64,000 nt of DNA. Source: Verrucomicrobia bacterium IMCC26134. Its GTDB lineage: Bacteria > Verrucomicrobiota > Verrucomicrobiia > Opitutales > Opitutaceae. A model generated the notes under the pieces. That model did not search any database and had not been told where the DNA came from. It saw only the letters and a list, made by a program, of their open reading frames with translations. Each line of letters opens with the position of its first letter. The stretch's first letter is position 1. The DNA is taken from positions 744,001 to 808,000 of the forward strand of contig CP011265.1 of NCBI GenBank assembly GCA_000972765.1, read 5' to 3'. Of this stretch, positions 56,285 to 64,000 are shown in pieces. The position numbers were made by a program, and so were the translations under genes.

Positions 56285-59200
56285 TCAGGGAGCGGAGACC
56301 TTGAGGCGGAGAAACTGTTTACCGCCGTTTACCGGCACATTCACCGAGTAGGTTCCGTCACCGTTGTCGGATTCGGTTGCCGTAAGGGGCGACCATGTAT
56401 CAACGCCGAGAGTGCTGGATTGCTCGACGGAGTAGGACAGGGCGGTGACGGCCTTGCGGTAGGTGAAACGAAGCTCTCCTCCGGCTCCGGCAAGGAAGGG
56501 CGCACGATTCGCGGCGTCGGGTAGGTTTGGGTTCCCTCCGAAGGCGTATTCGAGGAAGTTCACGAGTCCGTCGGCGTCGGCGTCGGCTGTGCTTGCCCCG
56601 GCGCCCGAGGTGGTGTCGGCACTGCCGAAGTTCGTAAAGGTCCAGCTTTCCTGCGCGGTTCCGATAACGAATAATTGGAAGGTCGAAGTGGCCGATAAAC
56701 TGCCGTCGCTAACGGTAACGGTGATATTGGCGCTACCGAGTTGGTGTAAGGCGGGTGTGATGTTGACGGTGCGGTTGGTGTCTGTGCCGCCCAAAAGAAT
56801 ATTGGCATCGGGCACGGGGGATTGGTTCGAGGATGTGGCGCTGACACTCAACGTCGCAGGCGGGGTATCAATGTCGTCGATGACAAATTGCACGGCGCTG
56901 GTGCCGGTGTTTATGGCGGTGAATTGATCGGGGATCTGGCTGATGACCGGGGCATCATTCACCGCATTAATCGTAACGATAAAATTATCCGAACTGCTCA
57001 GCCCGCTCGCGTCCGTGACGGTGACTGTGATCGCTGACTGGCCGACCTGGTTTGCGCTTGGAGTTACCTGTATCGTGCGATTCGCGTCGCTGCCCCCAAG
57101 CGTGAGGCCTGCGAGCGGTATTTTCACCGGATTGGATGAGGTGGCGGTGACGATGAGATTGACCGCCGCCGTCTGCACGTCGCCGATGGTGAAGGCGATC
57201 ACGCCGGTTGAGGTGTCCTCGTCCAGGGTGCGGTTGGTGATATCGCTTATGGTCGGCGGGGTGTTGCCAGAAAGGGGCACTGATAGAGTGGCGGCGGCGC
57301 GGGCATATCGCGCACCGCCGGAATTATTCGCCGTATCGTCGACACCGGCCAAAACCAGAGTGACTTTCCCGCCGAAAACGTAGGATCCGATGCTAGGTAT
57401 GCTCAACGTTGCCGACGTGTAGGGAGCGGAGCCGGGATCGAGCAGCGCGCTGGCACCAATGGCGTAGGCGCCGGAGGACAGACCGTTGCCGGAGGTGTCG
57501 TTGGCTTGCGCTGTATTCCACGTCGCCGCGGCGGTAAAAGTGTCGTAACCATGATTTAAAGCCCAAAGCTGGACGCGTTGTTTGTTGCTGTTAATAAACG
57601 AGATATTGAACGTGGCGGTGCCCGCGCTGTTCAAGGCTAGGGCACTGACGTCGAACTGGAAGTAGGCCTTTCGCTTCGTGCCGGTCGCGCTGTATTTGGT
57701 GCTGACGTAGCCGAGGGCGGCCTCGTCTATATTTGCGTCGGCGTTAGTGCCGCTCTCAATCGTGGCCTCGGTGCTCACGATTACCGAGGTGAAAGTGTTA
57801 ACGGGATTCACGGTTATAGAGACTGTGGCCGTAGCCGTGCCCCCGCTGACATTGCTGATCGTGTAGGTAAAGGAGTCGGGACCCGCGTAGCCGGAGGCCG
57901 GGGTGTAGGTAATGGTGGCGGCGTTGTTTATAACCACGTTTCCGTGCGCGGGATTAGTCGCACTGGTGACGGAGAGCGGGCTGCCGTTCTGTGAAGTGTC
58001 GTTCGAAAGCACCGAAATGGTGACGGGCGTATCGAATGGGGTGCTTGCCGAGTCAGGATTGGCGACGAGGTCGGAGTTGGTGGGATTCGTTCCTGCGAGG
58101 TATTCCGCTCCATCGCTCACGCCATCGCCATCGGTATCGGCCAGGAGTGGACTTGTGCCAAAGACGGTCGTTTCTGCGATATCGCTAAGGCCGTCGCCAT
58201 CTGTATCCAAGCGACGGATAATACGCAGACGCGGTCCGGGATTTGCGCCAGTGTCGCCTTCCTGAGAAACGATCTGAATGCCGTCGGTCTGGGTATCGCC
58301 CGCTGCACCGGTGGCAATATTCACATCCCAGCGATAATCCTGGCTGATGAGGAAGCCTGCGGCTCGGGATGAAATACGATCGCGGATGAACGTGGTGACG
58401 TCGATCTGACGCTCGTTGAAAGTGGTGCCGGTGACGACGAGCTGGCCTTGGATAAACGCGTTAGTGCCGGCTCCGGAGACCACATTGTTTTGAATTCTGT
58501 TTCCGAGGGCTACCCCTTGAAGCAGGTTTGGAGTTGTCGCCCACGTGACTGATTTTTGGCTCCAACTCGTGTTGTTCACGCCATAGACGTGCGCTTGGAT
58601 GGTGTCAGGTGCAGTGAGTGTGGCGGCCTGGAGTTCGAGCGTGGCGAAGAGCAGGTCGGGAGGGTAGAGGACGGGCAGCGCAAAGTTAACGAGCGCAGCG
58701 TTCCGAGAATTCGCACTGGTGGCGTTGTTTTTGACGGTCAGGGTGGAGGCGCCGTCGTAGTTCACGGTCTTATTGGTGCCGTCTTTGACTGTTGCGTCGT
58801 CGCTAGCCGGAATGAGCAAGGCAGGAGATGCGGTGCGCGGCTCTATGGTATAGAGCCACACCGAATAAGCCGGTTGGGTGCGGCTTGCGAGGGTGCCGCT
58901 GCTCACCGTGGTAAGACCATTGAGGGCGACCGCGCCATTGCTGGTGGAGCTGACCTCTTCGAGCAGGACCGAGCTTCCATTGGGTATATTCCACGCAGCC
59001 AAATTAACCGCTATATCGGCCGGGGAGGAGGTGTCGTTGACCGATAAAATATAGCAGCGGCCCGAAACGGGGTCGCGACCCGCGAGAAATTCAAGGTATT
59101 GCAGAGAGGTGCTCGAGCTGGAAGCAAGCACCTCGCGCCCCGGGCCGAACCCTTTGTTAAAAAGCCGGTAAACTTCGGCCGCCTGGCTGGCGCCTCCGTG

Positions 59201-60337
59201 CTGGTAGGGAAAGTTCAGGGTGTCTGCATAGTGGGTTCCGTTTTTTGCCACTCCTGAAGCGTTGCCGGAGCTCGCCGTCTGGGTAAATTTAAAGAGCCAC
59301 ATTTCATTCGCACCGCTGGAGGCAAGATTGACCAGAACGCCGCCGAGACGGGAAAAGCGGTATGGAGTATCAAGGGTCTCGGTCGTGGCCTCGAGCGTGG
59401 ATGAGGTGTTAACGTTGAATTCCGAGAGCGTGACTGGCAGCGGTGATTCACCGGGCATGGCTGCGGCCATGGCGGCACGGTTAGCGATGACGCGGGAGCC
59501 GAAGGTAGCGGGGGAGGAGTCGTAATTATGGTAATCGTAGCAATCGAACAGATTAAATGTCGGGCTCGTAGTGCCGAGAAAATCAGTATGTCGATTGGCA
59601 AACGAGAAACCTTCCCAGGTGGCGTCGTAATCGCCCCCTGAAGTGGTGGGGGCGTAGATCACGGCGGCGAGGTTTTTGCTATAAAGCGTGTTTACGTCGG
59701 CAATGGCGGCACGGATCGCATCCGTGGCGAGCTGCTGGCGGACTAGCCAGTTCGCCGGGGTGAGACCGTTGGCGTTGGAGTGGTCGGGCTCGTTGTAGAT
59801 TTGGTAACGCACGACATCGTAGTGGCGGGCCAAGTGAAATGCCATGGCGTAGTAATGTTTCCAGAGGCGCCACTTATCCCGCCACTCCGTGGAGGCGGCG
59901 ATGGGCAGACTGCTTTCGCTCGCGGTGATCTGCATGATCATGCTGATGCCAAGACCCGAGAGGGTGCTAATGGTGGAGTTCACCCGATAACCGCCGATGT
60001 CGCTGTTTTCGAATCTGGATTCAAGGTCGGTCCAGTTGTAATAGGTCGAGCTTAGTGGATTGGCACGGAGAGCGGTCCGAGCACTGAGGAAGGCGCTTTG
60101 CGTGGCAACACTGTTGCTGCTCATGGTAGCGAAGTTCGATGGCCCCAGGAACATGCGGGCGGAATTTGCCCCTGAGTAGCGCCACCAATCTGGAGTATTG
60201 GAGCCCGGCATGAAGGTGCCGAGGTTGTAGCCATGGAGATCGGGCGTGTTGCCTGTCTTGTTCGATTGAACGGTGAGGGTGCCCGCGAAGAGTGGAGCGA
60301 CTAGAGCCGCAAATATGAACAAGGCGGCGAATCGCAT
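56285..60337 (-). CDS. Secreted multi-domain protein with clan GH-A-like hydrolase domain, DNRLRE and cadherin/Ig-like modules
   Basis: A 1350-residue exported protein (signal peptide FAALFIFAALVAPLFA; start ATG 60337). Residues about 30-490 resemble a clan GH-A glycosidase: acid/base candidate Glu in YQIYNEPDH near 182 and nucleophile candidate in VTLSEFNVNT near 304. Then come a first DNRLRE-type beta domain (about 512-712, ATVKDGTNKTVNYDGASTLT), Ca2+-type DTDGDGLSD repeats (712-745), a cadherin-like module (VLSNDTSQNGSPLSV...ITYTPASGYAGPDSFTYTIS), a second DNRLRE domain (850-1020), two Ig-like modules with NVAPVISQIPDQ-type starts, and a C-terminal segment of the kind common in Verrucomicrobia (DADGLVNFLEYAFGGNP). 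Glycan target unknown. It is 32 bases upstream of the GH3 gene in the same orientation. Confidence 0.78.
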   Translation of the reverse strand: MRFAALFIFAALVAPLFAGTLTVQSNKTGNTPDLHGYNLGTFMPGSNTPDWWRYSGANSARMFLGPSNFATMSSNSVATQSAFLSARTALRANPLSSTYYNWTDLESRFENSDIGGYRVNSTISTLSGLGISMIMQITASESSLPIAASTEWRDKWRLWKHYYAMAFHLARHYDVVRYQIYNEPDHSNANGLTPANWLVRQQLATDAIRAAIADVNTLYSKNLAAVIYAPTTSGGDYDATWEGFSFANRHTDFLGTTSPTFNLFDCYDYHNYDSSPATFGSRVIANRAAMAAAMPGESPLPVTLSEFNVNTSSTLEATTETLDTPYRFSRLGGVLVNLASSGANEMWLFKFTQTASSGNASGVAKNGTHYADTLNFPYQHGGASQAAEVYRLFNKGFGPGREVLASSSSTSLQYLEFLAGRDPVSGRCYILSVNDTSSPADIAVNLAAWNIPNGSSVLLEEVSSTSNGAVALNGLTTVSSGTLASRTQPAYSVWLYTIEPRTASPALLIPASDDATVKDGTNKTVNYDGASTLTVKNNATSANSRNAALVNFALPVLYPPDLLFATLELQAATLTAPDTIQAHVYGVNNTSWSQKSVTWATTPNLLQGVALGNRIQNNVVSGAGTNAFIQGQLVVTGTTFNERQIDVTTFIRDRISSRAAGFLISQDYRWDVNIATGAAGDTQTDGIQIVSQEGDTGANPGPRLRIIRRLDTDGDGLSDIAETTVFGTSPLLADTDGDGVSDGAEYLAGTNPTNSDLVANPDSASTPFDTPVTISVLSNDTSQNGSPLSVTSATNPAHGNVVINNAATITYTPASGYAGPDSFTYTISNVSGGTATATVSITVNPVNTFTSVIVSTEATIESGTNADANIDEAALGYVSTKYSATGTKRKAYFQFDVSALALNSAGTATFNISFINSNKQRVQLWALNHGYDTFTAAATWNTAQANDTSGNGLSSGAYAIGASALLDPGSAPYTSATLSIPSIGSYVFGGKVTLVLAGVDDTANNSGGARYARAAATLSVPLSGNTPPTISDITNRTLDEDTSTGVIAFTIGDVQTAAVNLIVTATSSNPVKIPLAGLTLGGSDANRTIQVTPSANQVGQSAITVTVTDASGLSSSDNFIVTINAVNDAPVISQIPDQFTAINTGTSAVQFVIDDIDTPPATLSVSATSSNQSPVPDANILLGGTDTNRTVNITPALHQLGSANITVTVSDGSLSATSTFQLFVIGTAQESWTFTNFGSADTTSGAGASTADADADGLVNFLEYAFGGNPNLPDAANRAPFLAGAGGELRFTYRKAVTALSYSVEQSSTLGVDTWSPLTATESDNGDGTYSVNVPVNGGKQFLRLKVSAP

Positions 60338-60669
60338 GTAATCAAAAGGGTAGGGATGGCGCATGGGGTTGAGCTAGCAGTCACCTCAGGGCGTCGAGGA
60401 GGGCTTTGAGTGGCTCTTTCGATCTAGTCGCGCTGCGCCGTGGTTTTTAGTCTCCGGGCTTTCAGAACCGTCGACTTTGATCGCTATTCTTTGGGTTGGC
60501 TGGTTAGCGCGGTATCTAATCGTTGAGAACAAGCCATCGCAGGCGTTCACATTAAACGCAGTTGAACCAGGTGAACTTTTTACCGGATACCCTGGAACCG
60601 TTGGAGAGAGAGTCATGCCACAATTCAGCTTAATATGCTTTGGTTTCAAGGGAATGGGTATCCATCTAC
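60338..60669. other. Gene-free interval between the two secreted hydrolases
   Basis: 332 bases without a convincing gene, terminator or known repeat. It presumably holds the promoter of the GH-A-like gene on the minus strand. Confidence 0.5.
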
Positions 60670-63279
60670 TCACTGCGTGGGGTAAGTTGAGGTAGCGGGC
60701 TCCGGGAATGTAAGTCTAGCGGATGACAATGCGAGTCGAAGGCCGCCCTTGTTATTGGCGGTATCGTCAACGCCCGTAAGCACGATGGTAATTTTGCCTG
60801 CACGGACGAAGCGTGTCCAGTCGGTGATCGTGAATTCGAGCGCGTCCAAAGACGAAGCAGGGACGATTTGTGACTCGCCGAGCGGAGTGGCGGTAACCGG
60901 ACCGGTGCGCAAGAGTCCGTTCGATGCCGGGTCGTTGGCCGGGGCATCCTGCCAAGTTACGTCGGCGGAGAAGGCCGGGCATGACTGATCAAGCGCCCAA
61001 AGCTGGACCCGTTGGTGGAAGTTGCTGGCGAGTGCGACGGTGAAGCGGGCGGAGGAAGTTCCTACTTCTGCGGGTGGCGGGGGGGCGGCGAATTGGAAGT
61101 AGGCCTTGCGGGAAGCGCTGACTGTGGCGCTGTATTTAACCGAAAGATAGCCGTTGGTCGTCTCGTTTAAGTTTTCGCCGGGCTTGGAACTGGAAATGGC
61201 GGCTTCGATTGCCGGAATGCCCGGGGTATTTTGAGCAGCGGGTCGTGCTTTTGAAACCACGGATGTCCTTGGTGCCGGAGTTGCGAGCTGGCTGGGCGAG
61301 GAAAGAGTCGGCGCGGCGTTGTGCAGATAGCGGTCAAAGAACCCAAATACTCGCGGGCGTTCATCAATCACGTAGCCGGGCGGGGCGGACTTTGCGATGC
61401 GATTAGTATCGTATAGCCCGTAGGAGTGTTCGCCATACGGCACAAGATGAAGGGACACTTCAGCACCGGCATCACGCAAGCGGTCGCGCAGGCTGAATAG
61501 TTGGGACATGAGCACGTCGGTGTCGGCTGTTCCATGGGATAGGTAGCACGGTGCCGCACCAGCGTGGGCGAAGTTGACTGGAGAGGCCGCGAAGTAGCGG
61601 GCCGGGGCATCGTCGGCCGTGGTGGTGTAGCCGTGCATTTTCATCTGATGGTAGTTTCCAGGATCCACCGCGCCATAGTAGGCGGCGACGGCTTGAACCG
61701 AGCTTGAGTAGCCGGGCAAAGTGGATGCATCGCCTGGGACGACGCCATCGATTCGCTCGCCATCAAACGTATCCACGGGTCGGATAACGGAGAGCATGGC
61801 GACGGTATTGCAGCCCCACGAAAAACCGACTGCGCCGATTTTGTCCGCATCAATTGAATAGGTGGCGGCGTTGGCGCGCAACCAACGCACGGCGTGGAAG
61901 GCGTCCTGCACGTTGCGGGGCCAGGATGCGCCCGTCTTCGAGGCCATCTTGTAATTTATGCTCATCGCGACGTAGCCGCGCCGGGCGAGCTCTATGCCGG
62001 CCTGGGCCTCGCGGGCGCGGCGTTTGTCGCCGTCATTACCCCCTCCGCCGTGCACGATGACTATTGCCGGGCATTTGGCTGGAACAGGATTGGGGAGGTA
62101 GAGATCGGCTGTCTCCCGGCGTCCTTCGGGTAGGTATTTTACATCGGCGAGTGCGGGGTCGGCGGAGTATCCGGAGGTATCAACTTTTAAAGTGGCGGGT
62201 AGGGCGGGTCCGCAAACTTTCAGTGGCGCGAAAACTTTGAGCATCGCGGGTGCAGAGAGAATTTCGCCATCGGTGGAGGAAACACGGCAGGAAAAACGAA
62301 CTCCGTCATCAGCGCGGTCAGGGGCGGATAGGTGCAGTGTGGCGGAGTTGGCGCCTTGGATCGCCACGCCATCGCGCAACCATTGGTAAGCCAGCTCGCC
62401 GCGACCGCTGGCCTCGACTTCGAAGTCAACACCGCTCCCGAACGGAACGGTTTGCGAGAGGGGGTGACAGCTGATGGATGGATTCGAGTCTGCGAAATCG
62501 GTCACGCGGACATTGTCGATGGCAACGACTGCTGCTTCGCCGCTTATGCGGCTGATTTCCCAAGCGAGCCAGAGCTCCTCGCTCTCGGCAATCTGCAGGC
62601 CACTGATGCGTTCGTTGCAACTATTCCAGCAGTCTGGAATCGAGGTGTCATGGTTGTTGATTTTAACCGACGCCACATCGGTCCATCCTTGGGGCGAATG
62701 GCCCAGAGCGCCCTGGCCGGAGGTGAATTTGCACCAGCGAAATGTCATGATTTGGGTGCTGGTGACCGGAAGCGGCTTGCCCTTGCCTATGAGCGAACCG
62801 GTGTAAGCCCATTTGGTTTCCCAGGACACGCGAAGGCTGCTGATCGTTTTTTTGGTTTGATTGCGCAGACGCAGACCAAGGGTGACCGGCGCATTGGTGG
62901 TCGATGGCATGGCACCCAATGCCCGCCAAGTGGAGACCGGTGAGTTGTTGTTCGAAGTGTCGAAGTGCTGCGCTATCGAGAACAGAATGCCACCGGGGTT
63001 GGCCGGGCCTGTAGCGCTAGTGACAAGCGTAGTAATTTTACTGGTCGCATCGCCGGACTGGGTCGCTGAGGCATACCAACCGGGCAGGGTGCGGTTGTCT
63101 TCCCACGGCGTGGCGGTGCCTGGTGCGGCGTTCGGGAGCGCATTGAAATCCTGTCCGTAGCTGGCGCGTATACTGGCTTCGCCCGAATGAGAGGCATGCT
63201 CGACGATTGATATCTGGGCGTTCGCGATGGACACCAAGATTAAGGCAAACGTGGACAACAAGCGGTGGAATTTTTGCAT
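60670..63279 (-). CDS. Secreted esterase (alpha/beta hydrolase) with N-terminal beta domains and C-terminal DNRLRE domain
   Basis: An 869-residue exported enzyme (signal peptide FALILVSIANA). Residues 25-270 form a beta-sandwich of the type ending in VVAIDNVRVTDF; 275-355 is an Ig-like domain (YQWLRDGVAIQGANSATL); about 365-650 is an alpha/beta hydrolase of the BD-FAE/acetyl-esterase type with oxyanion HGGGGNDGD near 410, nucleophile Ser in GFSWG near 486, Asp in SHGTADTDVL near 586 and His in YGEHSYG near 618. The last 165 residues are a DNRLRE domain (RKAYFQF...QRVQLWALDQ...GVDDTANNKGG) sharing many residues with the second one of the neighbouring hydrolase. A role in deacylating plant or algal polysaccharides is inferred. 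Confidence 0.82.
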   Translation of the reverse strand: MQKFHRLLSTFALILVSIANAQISIVEHASHSGEASIRASYGQDFNALPNAAPGTATPWEDNRTLPGWYASATQSGDATSKITTLVTSATGPANPGGILFSIAQHFDTSNNNSPVSTWRALGAMPSTTNAPVTLGLRLRNQTKKTISSLRVSWETKWAYTGSLIGKGKPLPVTSTQIMTFRWCKFTSGQGALGHSPQGWTDVASVKINNHDTSIPDCWNSCNERISGLQIAESEELWLAWEISRISGEAAVVAIDNVRVTDFADSNPSISCHPLSQTVPFGSGVDFEVEASGRGELAYQWLRDGVAIQGANSATLHLSAPDRADDGVRFSCRVSSTDGEILSAPAMLKVFAPLKVCGPALPATLKVDTSGYSADPALADVKYLPEGRRETADLYLPNPVPAKCPAIVIVHGGGGNDGDKRRAREAQAGIELARRGYVAMSINYKMASKTGASWPRNVQDAFHAVRWLRANAATYSIDADKIGAVGFSWGCNTVAMLSVIRPVDTFDGERIDGVVPGDASTLPGYSSSVQAVAAYYGAVDPGNYHQMKMHGYTTTADDAPARYFAASPVNFAHAGAAPCYLSHGTADTDVLMSQLFSLRDRLRDAGAEVSLHLVPYGEHSYGLYDTNRIAKSAPPGYVIDERPRVFGFFDRYLHNAAPTLSSPSQLATPAPRTSVVSKARPAAQNTPGIPAIEAAISSSKPGENLNETTNGYLSVKYSATVSASRKAYFQFAAPPPPAEVGTSSARFTVALASNFHQRVQLWALDQSCPAFSADVTWQDAPANDPASNGLLRTGPVTATPLGESQIVPASSLDALEFTITDWTRFVRAGKITIVLTGVDDTANNKGGLRLALSSARLTFPEPATSTYPTQ

Positions 63280-63383
63280 GGGGGGGGGTATTCTCTGGGC
63301 TTGATTCGGGCAACGCAGAGAGTGTGGGGAGGTGCGCTATTACATCGTGGCACATCGGCGGAGCGGTAAAAGAGCGCCTTTTG

Positions 63384-63395
63384 CTAACGCGTTAG
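63384..63395. promoter_or_regulatory. LacI-family-type operator
   Basis: A perfect 12-base palindrome CTAACGCGTTAG with central CpG, the form typical of LacI/GalR-family operators (…TAACGCGTTA…). It lies 100 bases before the exported-protein gene at 63498 and 105 bases before the esterase gene on the other strand, so it could control both. No lacI-type gene is in the window. Confidence 0.5.
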
Positions 63396-63497
63396 GCTTT
63401 TGGCGGCGTGTTTTTTTAAATAAATTATTCATGGTTCTACCATCGCCATCCCCCAGTTTGGAATTTTCCACGGCGTCCACCCCATCCCTCAACTCCC

Positions 63498-64000
63498 ATG
63501 TCACGTGTAAACTTGGTTTGCAGCTTTACGGTCGCGCCCTTACGCGCTTTTTTTGTCACCCTCTGCATCTCATGGAGCGCCGCTTTATCTGTATCTCAGG
63601 CGGCTACATTGCTCACTTGGAATATCACCGGCACGACTGGAGCTTCTAGCGGAGTTGTTGCCTCGGCCCCCGCCTTGGGCGCGAGCGGATCAGACCTGAC
63701 GGTAGGCGGCGCTACCGGAAACAGCACCTCTCCGAGTAATACATGGAACCGCTCTTTCGCGCTCTCTGCTGACGTCGGCGCCGCGCAGACAGCCGGAAAC
63801 TACTTCTCTTGGACGACGACTGCAGCCGCAGGCTACACGATCACTTTCAATGGTCTCTCGGGCCTGAATCTATCTCGCACTACTACTGGTCCTGCCTCCG
63901 CTGAACTCTGGTATAGCACAGACGGCACGACTTTTAACAAAACCGGAAACACCTTTACGGTTGGCACCACGCTCGCTTCGGCGGCCTCGGCTCTAGCCGC
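63498..64000 (+). CDS. Exported protein, N-terminal part (continues beyond window)
   Basis: From ATG 63498 the frame is open for 167 codons to the window end. A long signal peptide (APLRAFFVTLCISWSAALSVSQA) is followed by a Ser/Thr/Gly/Ala-rich beta region, TLLTWNITGTTGASSGVVAS and later YTITFNGLSGLNLSRTTTGP, then ELWYSTDGTTFNKTGNTFT. This is the N-terminal pattern of large PEP-CTERM or autotransporter-type surface proteins of Verrucomicrobia, but the diagnostic C-terminus is outside the window. The start is set because the upstream bases are non-coding and the ATG opens directly into the signal peptide. Confidence 0.7.
   Translation, partial: MSRVNLVCSFTVAPLRAFFVTLCISWSAALSVSQAATLLTWNITGTTGASSGVVASAPALGASGSDLTVGGATGNSTSPSNTWNRSFALSADVGAAQTAGNYFSWTTTAAAGYTITFNGLSGLNLSRTTTGPASAELWYSTDGTTFNKTGNTFTVGTTLASAASALA

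Overview
The window looks like a chromosome segment from a Verrucomicrobiota bacterium, most likely Opitutales/Opitutaceae. The evidence is a five-gene pilus-like cluster matching the Akkermansia Amuc_1102-to-Amuc_1098 order, a double-length (tandem) UvrA of the kind known from Chlamydiae and relatives, many large secreted proteins with Ig-like and DNRLRE domains, and a succinate-propionate fermentation locus. This placement is inference; no rRNA gene is present to confirm it.

Layout. 1-1.4 kb (minus): 3' truncated pyruvate dehydrogenase E1 alpha preceded by a Nudix hydrolase. 1.4-8.7 kb (plus): five-gene type IV pilus-like system (Amuc_1102-like, PilM/PilN fusion, Amuc_1100-like, Amuc_1099-like, secretin). 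8.9-18.3 kb: a 3142-residue exported surface protein with about 16 tandem Ig-like repeats. 18.4-27.1 kb: housekeeping and metabolic genes (flap-type exonuclease, orphan response regulator flanked by two copies of a MITE-like repeat, hisG, agmatine-to-putrescine pair aguB/aguA, lipoprotein, cytidine deaminase, dNTP triphosphohydrolase, L33, outer-membrane beta-barrel).

27.2-34.9 kb (minus) and 35.0-40.3 kb (plus) form a divergent propionate locus. The plus side encodes both methylmalonyl-CoA mutase subunits and their MeaB GTPase chaperone. The minus side encodes methylmalonyl-CoA epimerase, the MmdA carboxyltransferase, a biotin carrier, two very small membrane/accessory subunits (48 and 58 residues), the sodium-pumping beta subunit, BirA, and a second (oxaloacetate/pyruvate type) carboxyltransferase that lacks its own biotin domain. 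A TerC-family membrane protein sits inside this run. Together they can convert succinyl-CoA to propionyl-CoA and couple decarboxylation to Na+ export. A B12-dependent ribonucleotide reductase follows, so two cobalamin enzymes are neighbours.

43.1-46.9 kb is a lower-GC accessory island: an HNH nuclease, a coiled-coil lipoprotein and a secreted protein, separated by related intergenic repeats and preceded by GTTRRRY motifs resembling integron attC right ends. 47-54 kb: YqhA-like membrane protein, the tandem UvrA (minus) and a small holin-like membrane protein. 54.5-64 kb: a glycan-degradation region with a GH3 enzyme, a clan GH-A-like secreted hydrolase, a secreted esterase sharing a DNRLRE domain with it, and the start of another exported protein behind a LacI-type palindrome.

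I saw no tRNA, rRNA, CRISPR array, prophage or IS transposase gene.
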